Positions 1-7,952 of a stretch of 15,585 nucleotides of DNA are shown here, in pieces. A program made the translations under genes and the position numbers. This DNA is from SURF-24 sp964537965 (GTDB lineage Bacteria > Bacteroidota > Ignavibacteria > Ignavibacteriales > SURF-24), in the NCBI GenBank assembly GCA_964537965.1, contig CAZIDB010000110.1, positions 1-15,585 on the forward strand. The letters are read 5' to 3'. The stretch's first letter is position 1. Each line of letters begins with the position of its first letter. Below the pieces are notes generated by a model. The model was not told where the DNA came from. It was given only the letters and a program-made list of their open reading frames with translations, and ran no database searches.

Positions 1-2977
1 AACTTGGTATTAGCTCTAGTAGGATAAACTCGGTTTGTAAGCAACACAACAAACAGATCTCTATCCTTATCAGCCCAGACAGATGTGCCGGTAAAACCAG
101 TATGCCCGATTGAGTTCATTGAAAACAATGTACCGGCAGATGAGTTTTCAACAGATTTTGTATCCCAGCCCAAACCTCTTGTGCTCTGGTCTGTTTGTTT
201 CTTAGTCCACATTTCAACTGTTGATGGTTCAATAATTTGTTTGCTTCCGTATCTTCCTTTCTGCAGAATCATCTGAAGGAATACAGAAAGATCATTTACA
301 TTAGAAAACAAACCTGCATTACCAGAAACTCCTCCAAGCATAAATGCTGTTTCATCATGCACCTGCCCCTGCACAACTTTCATCCTGAAGTAATCATCAT
401 TTTCAGTTGGTGCACATTTGTTCCAGATACTTTTGGGTGGGCAGTACAATGTACTGTTCATCTTTAAAGGACCGAACGCTTTTTCTTTTAGAAATTCATC
501 CAATCCTTTGCCGGTTATTCTTTCCATAACCTGCTGAAGTGTAATCATACCAAGGCAGCTATAGACATATTCTTTTCCGGGAGGATTATCCAATTTCATG
601 TTCATTATAGCATTAATAACATCTTCTCTTGTCTTTAATGTTTTGTAGAATGGAACCCATGCCGGCAGTCCCGAGTTATGAAGCAGAAGGTTTCTTATTG
701 TAACTTTATCCTTGCCATTATTGTCAAACTCAGGCAGATAATCTTTCACAAGCTTATCAAGCACTAATTTGCCTTCATCATATAAGATCATTGCGGCAGT
801 TGTAGTTCCAATTACCTTTGAGACTGAAGCCAAATCAAATAATGTTTCAGTTGTCATCTCAGGTGAAGATTTATCGTAAGTATATCTTCCGTATGCTTTT
901 TTGTAAAGGATTTTTCCTTTGTATCCAACAGCAATAACAGCGCCCGGGCAGGCAGAATCTTTTATCGCAGTATTAATCAGTGAATCAACTTTTGTAAAAT
1001 TATAACCCGATAATTCCTCTTCATCCGGCACTCTTAGTTTATTGGAAACCATCAGGATGCCATCACCATATTTGTAAGAAGTATTACTGAGCGTTATCGG
1101 GAGCTTACCGGTTATATCAATTTTTCCGGTTATAGCTTTGAATAAAGCATTCTGGGAAACTTTAGAATCTCCATAACTGCATACATAAGTTCTAACATCA
1201 GGAATACTTGAAAGGATGTACGGATTACCAAGGCTCATCACAATGGTTGGTTTGTTAAGCTTATTAACCTTTTCAATAAAAGTGATATGGTTTTCCGGCA
1301 GATCAATTTCTCCGCTGTAAGATCTTACTTTTGTTATAACAGGAATTAATATCAGATCAGATTTCTGTGCGGACTTATATGCTTCTTCGTATTCATCTTC
1401 ATCACTTTTTCTGCCAAAGCCAAATTCCTCAAGCAATGGATATTCTTCTTTAAATAATTTAACGATATCATATTCAGGTTGTTTTTTCAGATCATTTAAA
1501 ACAACACAAGTTACTTTGGAAAACTCAAGGTCATTTACAGGAAGCAAGCAATCATTATCCTTAACAAGTGTAATTGATTTATCTGCAATGTCCTGTGCAA
1601 GACGAAGGTAAGAATTATTTATTAACCTGTTCTCTAATCCTTCAGCCTGAACAAATTTATTATCATTCAGGTTAACCCATCTTTTTGCTGCAAGAATTTT
1701 TCTAACGCTATAATCAATTCTCTCCTTGCTTATATCTCCGTTTTGTACTGCATCGTAAACGGCATTGATTGCATTCTCCTCATCATCAGGAAAAAGCAGG
1801 CAGTCATTGCCGGCTTTTACGGCATACACCGCAGCATCTGCATCAGAAAATTCATTGGTCACTCCTTTCATATTAAGCGCATCAGTTATGACCAGTCCTT
1901 TGAATTTCAAATCATTTTTTAATAAGCCGGAAACAATACTTTCCGAAAGAGAAGAAGGAATACCCGAAGCATATTCATAAGCAGGCACTTCAAGATGACC
2001 TACCATAACAGACTTTACATCATTCTCAATTGCTTTCTTAAACGGAATTAAATCATGTGTTTCAAACTCTTCTTTGCTGTGTGTAAGCAACGGAAGTTTT
2101 TGATGTGAGTCTGTAGAAGAAGAACCATGACCGGGGAAATGTTTTACAGTNNNNNNNNNNNNNNNNNNNNNNNNNNNNNNNNNNNNNNNNNNNNNNNNNN
2201 NNNNNNNNNNNNNNNNNNNNNNNNNNNNNNNNNNNNNNNNNNNNNNNNNNGTTTTTGATGTGAGTCTGTAGAAGAAGAACCATGACCGGGGAAATGTTTT
2301 ACAGTTGAAAGGATATGCTCTTCATTGCAGCCTTTAATAAATGCATCTGCTAACTTAGAAGTTAACGTAGCATTATCAGAAAATGCCCTTATATTAATTA
2401 TTGGATTATGAGGGTTATCATTAAGATCAACAGTAGGTGCATAATTCTGATGCACACCAATTAGGTTTGACTGACGTGAAGTAATTTTTCCCATCCAGTA
2501 AGCAAGGTTGGAATCATCTGCGGCAGCGACAGCCATATTATATGGAAATTCAAGGCCATCTTTAAGCCGCATTCCAAGCCCGCGCTCAAAGTCTGATGAT
2601 ATCAGCAACGGCACTTGTGCAGCTTGCTGTGCTTTGTTAGTAAGCCAAACCTGGTCAGTAATATTTCCTTCAAGGAAAATTAACCCGCCTACTTTTAAAT
2701 CTTTAACAAGATGAATAACTCTTTCATAATCTTTGGAAGTTGTATCCTGAGATTTTGCTTCTGCCCATGGAATAACCATCTGAGCGCACTTCTCGAATAA
2801 AGTCATCTTGTTAAGAACCGAATCAACCCATTTAATTTCAGTTGCATTTAAGTTGAATGCAGCAACAGCATCGCTGTTGTCTAAGGTTGATTTAGATGGT
2901 AATATACCGCTCTTACAAATGCTGAAAGTAAACAGCGAAGCAATTAATAAAAGCGGGATATGTTTAATTATTTTCAT
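1..2977 (-). CDS. Exported GH3 beta-N-acetylglucosaminidase (NagZ-like) fused to a beta-lactamase-family serine hydrolase; 3' end off the window, interrupted by an assembly gap
   Basis: The protein probably removes GlcNAc from muropeptides or chito-oligosaccharides outside the cytoplasm. Residues 1-22 form a signal peptide (basic start, hydrophobic core, Cys21 in a poor lipobox). The GH3 catalytic domain carries KHFPGHG at 227-233, the Asp238-Ser-His240 acid/base dyad typical of NagZ, and ITDALNMKG with presumed nucleophile Asp314. A GH3 C-terminal domain follows. The last third is a PF00144-type hydrolase with SVSK (666-669), YSC (754-756, where YxN is usual) and HTG (907-909). Residue numbers assume removal of 155 bp (100 N plus one 55-bp copy), after which one frame runs from the ATG at 2977 to the left edge, at least 940 residues. 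In Bacillus subtilis, NagZ and the beta-lactamase-family amidase AmiE are separate neighbouring proteins that act in sequence on muropeptides; here the two activities may be fused. The gene starts 2 bp after the MFS stop codon, so the two are probably co-transcribed. Confidence 0.9.
2096..2150. repeat. Left copy of an exact 55-bp duplication flanking the N gap
   Basis: These 55 bases are identical to 2251-2305. Both encode the GH3 TVKHFPGHG...DSHQK segment. The left copy is in the frame that continues to the left edge and the right copy is in the frame that comes from the start codon. This is almost certainly an unmerged contig-end overlap and not a biological repeat. Confidence 0.95.
2151..2250. 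other. Scaffold gap of 100 N
   Basis: Exactly 100 N bases lie inside the GH3 domain coding region. The round length suggests a placeholder for unknown distance. The duplicated flanks suggest that the real gap is negative, an overlap of 55 bp, so no sequence is missing. Confidence 0.95.
2251..2305. repeat. Right copy of the exact 55-bp duplication flanking the N gap
   Basis: Identical to 2096-2150. With 100 N plus 55 bp inserted the frame shifts by 155 bases (not a multiple of three), which is why the glycosidase gene appears broken here. Confidence 0.95.
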
Positions 2978-2979
2978 GG

Positions 2980-4257
2980 TTATTTCTTTTCATCTTCTTC
3001 TAATGGTATAAAGAATAATGTAACAATTCCCGGTATTCCCAGCAATATTGTAGTGATAAAAAACAATTGATAACCCAATGCCTGCTGAAGAACTCCTGCA
3101 ATAAATCCTGGCAGCATCATACCAGCGGCCATTAAACCTGTAGAGATTGCATAGTGAGCAGTTTTATACTGGCTCTTGTTTGCAAGGTACATTAGGTAAA
3201 CCATGTAAGCAGTAAAACCAAATCCATATGAAAACTGTTCGAATGCAACAAATGGCGCCGCAAAATATCCGTCAGGACGAATGAATGTTAAAGCTACATA
3301 AACCATCATCGGCAACTGAATTATTAAAGCCATTGGCCATAAGCATTTTTTAAGTCCGTACTTCTTAATAATTAATCCTCCAACAATACCGCCGGCTAAT
3401 AAACTTCCAACACCGATAGTACCGTAAACAATTCCAACCTGCTCAAGCAGTAATCCAAGTCCGCCAACTTCTGGTTTATCAACTAAAAACAAAGGAGCAA
3501 TCTTAATAAGAAATGCTTCACCAAATCGGTAAAGGAAAATAAATGCTAATATGATCCCAATCTTTTCCTGTTTAAAGTATGTAACGAATACATCTGCAAA
3601 GGCGCTTTTGGATTTAGGCGCCGGTTTATCAATATCAGGATATGGGAGCATAAAACGATGATAGACGAAAAGCAGAATGTAAATACCGGCGGCAATACTA
3701 AATGAGATTGTCCAGCTGAAAACAACATTATCTGTATTGGTAGGATCAGCAGTATTTGATAAAATCATTCCTGCCAGCCATACTAAAAATCCTTGTCCAA
3801 AGATCATTGATAATCTGTAGAATGTTGACCTGATGCCAACAAAGCCAGCCTGGTTATCTTTATCAAGCGCTAATAGGTAAAACCCATCTGCTGCAATATC
3901 GTGTGTGGCAGAAACAAATGCGCCTATAAAGAATGCAGCTAAAGAAAGGTAAAAGAAAATTGAGAAGTGAAGAGATAAAGCAACTGCTGCTAGGCAGAAC
4001 GTCATTGCAAGTTGTGTAAATATAATCCAGTTTCTTTTTGTTGAATTAGTATCAACGATTGGGCCCCAGAACATTTTAATAACCCACGGCAGATAAAGCA
4101 AACTTGTCCATGCTGCTATTGTTGCATTATCAATTCCCATCTTTTTGTAAAGAAGGACAGAGACAGCGTTAATTAAAATGTAAGGTGTGCCTTCGGCAAA
4201 ATATAATGTTGGAATAAACGACCAGGGATTCCTGGTTGCGATTTTTTCTTTAGCCAT
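2980..4257 (-). CDS. AmpG-like MFS transporter (muropeptide/amino-sugar permease candidate)
   Basis: This is a 425-residue inner-membrane protein with about 12 hydrophobic segments. Features shared with the AmpG/SLC33 branch of the MFS are a small-residue-rich start of helix 1 (FAEGTPY, 20-25), LPWVIKMFWGPIVD at the end of helix 2 (56-69), and SATHDIAADGF in helix 4 (116-126), comparable to the SATQDI...DA motif of AmpG. AmpG in enterobacteria imports GlcNAc-anhydroMurNAc peptides. Its position directly upstream of a NagZ-type glycosidase and downstream of an amino-sugar kinase supports a wall-recycling role, but the substrate is inferred. The start is set at the ATG at 4257 because AGGAGT-type SD sequence lies 10 bases upstream. 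A TTG at 4275 would add six residues and would overlap that SD. Confidence 0.8.
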   Translation of the reverse strand: MAKEKIATRNPWSFIPTLYFAEGTPYILINAVSVLLYKKMGIDNATIAAWTSLLYLPWVIKMFWGPIVDTNSTKRNWIIFTQLAMTFCLAAVALSLHFSIFFYLSLAAFFIGAFVSATHDIAADGFYLLALDKDNQAGFVGIRSTFYRLSMIFGQGFLVWLAGMILSNTADPTNTDNVVFSWTISFSIAAGIYILLFVYHRFMLPYPDIDKPAPKSKSAFADVFVTYFKQEKIGIILAFIFLYRFGEAFLIKIAPLFLVDKPEVGGLGLLLEQVGIVYGTIGVGSLLAGGIVGGLIIKKYGLKKCLWPMALIIQLPMMVYVALTFIRPDGYFAAPFVAFEQFSYGFGFTAYMVYLMYLANKSQYKTAHYAISTGLMAAGMMLPGFIAGVLQQALGYQLFFITTILLGIPGIVTLFFIPLEEDEKK

Positions 4258-4267
4258 TAATTTATAA

Positions 4268-4273
4268 CTCCTC
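4268..4273 (-). promoter_or_regulatory. Shine-Dalgarno that decides the start of the MFS gene
   Basis: On the minus strand this reads GAGGAG, 10 bases before the ATG at 4257. It overlaps the alternative TTG start at 4275, which is therefore unlikely to be used. Confidence 0.7.
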
Positions 4274-4319
4274 AAGTAGTAGAATAAAAGTCTTCTAATA
4301 AAAATATATTTTGAAAATA

Positions 4320-5240
4320 TTAACCTTTAATTTTTTCTTTAGCTAAAAAGATTGCTCCCATAGCAGGCGGGGAATCAGCTCCTTTTATATTTACGTTTGG
4401 TGCAAACTTAGCAACTTTCTCTTTAAATGTTCGGGCGAAAAAATTATCCGTAGTAACAAGGCTGCCAATAAGTGATAAGTCCAAAACAGGGAGATTCAGC
4501 TTTTTAAGCATAGCAAGGATGTGAAGAACCAGTTCGTAGCTTTCATCTTCCACTATATGATGACATACTTCATCGCCTTGCTCAGCCGCCTGAATAACAA
4601 GCGGAGCTGCGGAAGCAATATCAAAATTGTTTTTGTAAACCTGGATAATTAATTCTTCCTGGGTTTTGATATCAAATTTTTCAGCCAGCAATTTAGCAAG
4701 TAAAGTTTCATGACCGCGCCCGTCAAAGTGTTTTCCCATCATTGTTAAACCAAGTTTGCCGATAGAATACCCGCTACCCTGATCACCGAGAAATCTTCCG
4801 AATCCGCCGACTCTGTGAATTTTTCCTTCTGCATCTTTACCGAACATAATTGAGCCGGTTCCGGCAATCATTATACTTCCGGGTTTTCCGGAGAAGGCGC
4901 CCTCAAGCGCAATACGTGCATCGCTATCTACATAAAAATTAATTTTATAATTCTTTGCAGCACAATATTCAATAAAAGCATTTTGAAGTCTGTCAGCATC
5001 AATTCTTCTGCCTGCACCGGTAGTACCTATTACTAAGTAACCAAAATCTTCATAGGAAGCACTTAATTTTTCTTTGCATTCGGTAACAAGTGAAAAAAGT
5101 GTTTCTGAGACTTTATCGGTACCAATGATTAAGAAATTTGAAGGTCCGCCCGTGCATTGATATAATATTTTTCCATCGAGGTCTGTGGCAATACAGGCAG
5201 TCTTGGTTCCGCCGCCGTCCATTCCAATTAGATATTTCAT
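4320..5240 (-). CDS. BadF/BadG/BcrA/BcrD-family N-acetylglucosamine (or MurNAc/GlcNAc) kinase
   Basis: A 306-residue cytoplasmic sugar kinase of the ASKHA fold that likely phosphorylates GlcNAc, and possibly MurNAc, after import. Visible motifs are DGGGTKT at 8-14 (phosphate-1 loop), TTGAGRR at 73-79, VDSDARIALEGAF at 104-116 with a presumed sugar-binding/catalytic Asp107, IAGTGS at 125-130 (phosphate-2 loop) and FLGDQGSGYSIG at 150-161, where family members more often have GDEGS. Length is normal for the family. A strong AGGAGGAG sits 6 bases before the ATG. The next gene is the AmpG-like transporter, 62 bp on, and the upstream symporter gene is separated by a terminator. BadF-family MurK of Clostridium phosphorylates both GlcNAc and MurNAc, so specificity cannot be read from motifs alone. 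No murQ etherase is present in the window. Confidence 0.85.
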   Translation of the reverse strand: MKYLIGMDGGGTKTACIATDLDGKILYQCTGGPSNFLIIGTDKVSETLFSLVTECKEKLSASYEDFGYLVIGTTGAGRRIDADRLQNAFIEYCAAKNYKINFYVDSDARIALEGAFSGKPGSIMIAGTGSIMFGKDAEGKIHRVGGFGRFLGDQGSGYSIGKLGLTMMGKHFDGRGHETLLAKLLAEKFDIKTQEELIIQVYKNNFDIASAAPLVIQAAEQGDEVCHHIVEDESYELVLHILAMLKKLNLPVLDLSLIGSLVTTDNFFARTFKEKVAKFAPNVNIKGADSPPAMGAIFLAKEKIKG

Positions 5241-5246
5241 ATATAA

Positions 5247-5254
5247 CTCCTCCT
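5247..5254 (-). promoter_or_regulatory. Strong ribosome binding site of the sugar kinase gene
   Basis: The minus strand reads AGGAGGAG, 6 bases before the ATG at 5240. It is one of the strongest SD sequences in the window. I found no convincing TAnnTTTG promoter between the terminator at 5302-5330 and this site. Confidence 0.75.
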
Positions 5255-5301
5255 AGAGCAAGAAATGTTTTGCGCAAGATATGAAAAATTAGGAGAACTT
5301 T

Positions 5302-5330
5302 AAAAAAGAAAAGCCGCTGAAAAGCGGCTT
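5302..5330 (-). terminator. Rho-independent terminator after the SSS symporter gene
   Basis: On the minus strand an 8-bp perfect stem AAGCCGCT/AGCGGCTT with a TTTC loop (stem arms 5323-5330 and 5311-5318) is followed by the tract TTCTTTTTT (5310-5302). It lies 26 bases past the symporter stop codon. It separates the symporter from the kinase-MFS-glycosidase genes, or limits read-through into them. Confidence 0.85.
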
Positions 5331-5356
5331 CTTAAAAATAGTTTTACATAAAGAAA

Positions 5357-7459
5357 TTACATCTCTTTTTCAACAGTTAGGATTTTACCTTCCTGGAAAA
5401 GAGCACTTAGTTTATGTTCTTCTTTGATATAAACTATTCCGTCTTCATTATGTGGTTCACCTAACCGTGTATGTACAGATTTCAAACCACCAAGATATTT
5501 ACGGGCATCGCAAACGTAAACAAGATCTCCAACGTCAGCCTGCATTTTATGCATCCCTTTAATGGAGACATGAACAAGATCATCATTCCCTTCTTTTAAT
5601 TTCCAGTGAACCTTTACAATCTCACCTTCACGTTCATTAACCTTGCTGCCTTTAAATAATTCTTTTGCTTTCCTTATAGACCATACTGTCAATCCTTCCG
5701 TATGAATGTTTTTATCATAACGAATAAAGTACGTAGCAGCTAATGCTGAAGCTAAAGTAAGTATTACGGTTGCAGCAATTAACAATGCTAATGAAGCAAT
5801 ATTAAACCAGATGGCAATTAAAAGAACAACTGTTACTACAATTGCTGTAATTGAAATTTCTTTGTGGTTTCCGTTTTTCTTTATTTGCTTTACAATTTTT
5901 TCGAATAACGGCTGCAGGTATGTTACAAGGACACCAAGTCCAACACAAACTAAAGTATTATATAAAGCACTTATGTAAGAATAAGGATGCACCGGATCCA
6001 TCGGAGTTCCGTGTGCAACCGGCGTAATTAAAATGTCCGGGTAGCGAGCGCCAAGAATAATTAAAGAAGAACCGCCAAGGAATGTAGCTAATACACCCGC
6101 CGGGGTAAACCTTTTCCAGAATACTCCCAAAAAGATTGCAGTAACTAATGGTGGAGTTAATGTTGAATGAAAATATCCATGTGCTTCATAAACCGTTGGG
6201 TAAGTTGAAAATGGAATTACTGCAAGTACACCAACTCCTGTAAATACCATTGAAGCAATTCTTGCCGCGCTTAATTCTTTCTTAACTGCTACTTCTTCCT
6301 TTTCAACTTTTTTACTTATGAGCTTCTTTAGGGGTCTATGAACATCATTTATATAAACTGCGGCAATAGCGTTTATAAGTGAATCTACAGTTGATAACAA
6401 TGCGGCAGTTAAAGATGCGATTACAAATCCGAAAACACCTTTGCTTGAGATTATATGTGTAACTGCAACAAACACCTCATCAGGATTTATATCCGGGCGT
6501 AGTGTAGGAGGAATCATCATGGTCATTGCCTTACCGATCCAGCCTGCATTGCCAACAACAATTGCAGAAAGCGGGAGCATAAACAGGATATTGAACACGG
6601 CAGCTTTTCTGCCTTCGTTAACACTCTTAGCCGACATGAAGCGCATTATTAATCCCATATTCATAAACAGGAATCCAACCGAGCCTGCCACGCCATCCTG
6701 CCAGAATATCCCCACAAAATTAAAATCCGCTGGTTTATTAAAATCTGCAAGAGGCAGCCTCCAGTCTGGTGGCAGTAAATGCCAGAATGCATCAAGCCCA
6801 CCAACATAAGAAATACCTAAAATGAAAATCAGAAATCCGGAGAAGAGTAAGATCAAACCCTGAATTAAATCTGTAAATATAACGGCGGTTTGTCCTCCAA
6901 AAGTTGTGTAGATACCCGTTATTACAGCTATTGCAATTATTACTTTGAACATAGAAAGATTAATTGTAAATCCAAGTAGGCTAAACTCAGGAGGCAAAAG
7001 CGGAGTAATAGTTTTACCAAGAGTAAGTAATCCAATTCCAAGATATCCAATCATATACATAAGTTGGAAAATTGTAGCTATAAATCTTACTGTAGGACTA
7101 AATCTTCTCTCAAAATACTCGGGGATTGAACGGATTTTTGTATAAACAATAAGAGGAAGCCAGCCGAAAAGGAAGAATGGTGTAAAGAACCAGTCATTAA
7201 GGTAAGTCATTGTAGACGAAATACCGTGTTCAAGTCCTTTGGCAGAATATTTAATAAAACTGTGGCTGCCAACACCAGTGGCAACAATGGAAACAGTAAT
7301 TAGCCACCAGGCAAATCTTCTGCCGCCAAAAAAGAAATCATTTGTAGTTCTGTTATATTTACTAAAGTAACTTCCGAAAAGCATTATTCCGACGAAGTAT
7401 ACTACCATAACAATCCAGTCTGTGGTAGTGCCCAGACTATGTAAGGATTCAGCATTCAT
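5357..7459 (-). CDS. SSS-family sodium:solute symporter with C-terminal cytoplasmic extension
   Basis: A 700-residue inner-membrane protein of the solute:sodium symporter family (LeuT fold). Supporting signs are the N-terminal DFFFGGRRFAWW segment (41-52) after helix 1, the unwound-helix region ATGVGSHSF (60-68), RSIPEYFERRFSP (110-122), and TAALLSTVDSLINA (351-364), whose Ser356/Thr357 match the usual sodium-site serines of this family. Hydrophobic segments continue to about 578. Residues 581-700 are hydrophilic and end in a beta-rich tail (VHVSIKGMHKMQADVGDLVYV and beyond), which is longer than in a minimal SSS protein of about 500 residues. It follows a two-helix protein by 9 bp and precedes sugar salvage genes, so the substrate may be an amino sugar, but this is only context. 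No clear SD precedes the ATG. Confidence 0.85.
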   Translation of the reverse strand: MNAESLHSLGTTTDWIVMVVYFVGIMLFGSYFSKYNRTTNDFFFGGRRFAWWLITVSIVATGVGSHSFIKYSAKGLEHGISSTMTYLNDWFFTPFFLFGWLPLIVYTKIRSIPEYFERRFSPTVRFIATIFQLMYMIGYLGIGLLTLGKTITPLLPPEFSLLGFTINLSMFKVIIAIAVITGIYTTFGGQTAVIFTDLIQGLILLFSGFLIFILGISYVGGLDAFWHLLPPDWRLPLADFNKPADFNFVGIFWQDGVAGSVGFLFMNMGLIMRFMSAKSVNEGRKAAVFNILFMLPLSAIVVGNAGWIGKAMTMMIPPTLRPDINPDEVFVAVTHIISSKGVFGFVIASLTAALLSTVDSLINAIAAVYINDVHRPLKKLISKKVEKEEVAVKKELSAARIASMVFTGVGVLAVIPFSTYPTVYEAHGYFHSTLTPPLVTAIFLGVFWKRFTPAGVLATFLGGSSLIILGARYPDILITPVAHGTPMDPVHPYSYISALYNTLVCVGLGVLVTYLQPLFEKIVKQIKKNGNHKEISITAIVVTVVLLIAIWFNIASLALLIAATVILTLASALAATYFIRYDKNIHTEGLTVWSIRKAKELFKGSKVNEREGEIVKVHWKLKEGNDDLVHVSIKGMHKMQADVGDLVYVCDARKYLGGLKSVHTRLGEPHNEDGIVYIKEEHKLSALFQEGKILTVEKEM

Positions 7460-7468
7460 AAAAAAATT

Positions 7469-7681
7469 TTACCAATATAAAGCGGCTATTATTAAAAGGG
7501 TGTGAATTATCATAAAGTAAAAGAAACCAAAAATTAAAACTTTAAACCAGTAACGATGGCTCTTTCTTTTCATATTTAGCGCATGGGATTTTCTTATAAT
7601 GTAAATCCCGACAAAGAAAAACAGACCACCAAAGGCATATAAGTAAATAAATGGCAACCAGGAATGGGAAAAATTTGGCAT
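7469..7681 (-). CDS. Small two-helix membrane protein, putative partner of the SSS symporter
   Basis: A 70-residue protein with two hydrophobic segments, about 8-27 (LPFIYLYAFGGLFFFVGIYI) and 46-68, joined by a basic linker (RKSHALNMKRKSHRYW). Positive charges in the linker predict that both ends face the periplasm. Its stop codon is 9 bp before the symporter ATG, so the two genes are very probably co-transcribed. Some SSS transporters have a small two-helix companion encoded immediately upstream (for example the DUF4212-type subunits), and this gene has that layout, but I do not recognise its sequence as belonging to a named family. It could be an assembly or stability subunit. Real coding is supported by a matching promoter upstream and the tight spacing. 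Confidence 0.7.
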   Translation of the reverse strand: MPNFSHSWLPFIYLYAFGGLFFFVGIYIIRKSHALNMKRKSHRYWFKVLIFGFFYFMIIHTLLIIAALYW

Positions 7682-7710
7682 AATACTCTGTCATTTAAAA
7701 AAAGTTGTTC

Positions 7711-7741
7711 CAAAATTAAGTAAGTACCCCTATAGTTGCAA
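7711..7741 (-). promoter_or_regulatory. Candidate Bacteroidota-type promoter for the small membrane protein/symporter operon
   Basis: On the minus strand a TTG at 7741-7739 is followed after 20 bases by TAATTTTG (7718-7711), matching the -33 TTG / -7 TAnnTTTG pattern of Bacteroidota sigma-A promoters. The start codon lies about 30 bases downstream at 7681, leaving a short leader. Confidence 0.5.
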
Positions 7742-7872
7742 ACTAATTTTAGATTGCTTTAATCCGGTTTAAGAACATTAAAATCCGAAGTTATCGAATT
7801 GATTTAGTTGTTCTTTTATTGTGAACATCTTTTTGACAGATACTCATTGTTAACCTTTATTCTTTTATTGTT

Positions 7873-7901
7873 TTGAAAAAACAATTTTTCGGTTATCTTT
7901 G
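7873..7901 (+). promoter_or_regulatory. Bacteroidota-type promoter for the DMT-like membrane protein gene
   Basis: TTG at 7873-7875 and TATCTTTG at 7894-7901 are separated by 18 bases, close to the -33/-7 consensus. Transcription would begin around 7908. The -7 box includes the TTG at 7899, so translation cannot start there and must use the ATG at 7953. Confidence 0.6.
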
Positions 7902-7940
7902 CAGAAATCCGAAATTAAATATTCTGACATCTTCTTATCT

Positions 7941-7946
7941 GGAAGG
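7941..7946 (+). promoter_or_regulatory. Ribosome binding site that decides the start of the DMT-like gene
   Basis: GGAAGG lies 6 bases before the ATG at 7953. The alternative TTG at 7899 has no SD and sits inside the promoter. Confidence 0.6.
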
Positions 7947-7952
7947 TTAAAA

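Noticed and set aside
85..467. Two short plus-strand open frames at the left end
   Set aside because: They are antisense to the well-supported serine-hydrolase domain, with no promoter, SD or recognisable protein features.
2062..2283. A minus-strand open frame across the N gap
   Set aside because: It is made by reading the 55-bp duplicate and the Ns in the wrong frame. The true frame on both sides of the gap is the GH3 domain.
6441..7145. Plus-strand open frames of 122 and 66 codons opposite the symporter
   Set aside because: They are antisense shadows of conserved transmembrane coding sequence and have no protein-like motifs.
7899..7952. Eighteen-residue N-terminal extension of the DMT-like protein from a TTG
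   Set aside because: The TTG is part of the TATCTTTG promoter box, and a GGAAGG SD precedes the ATG at 7953.
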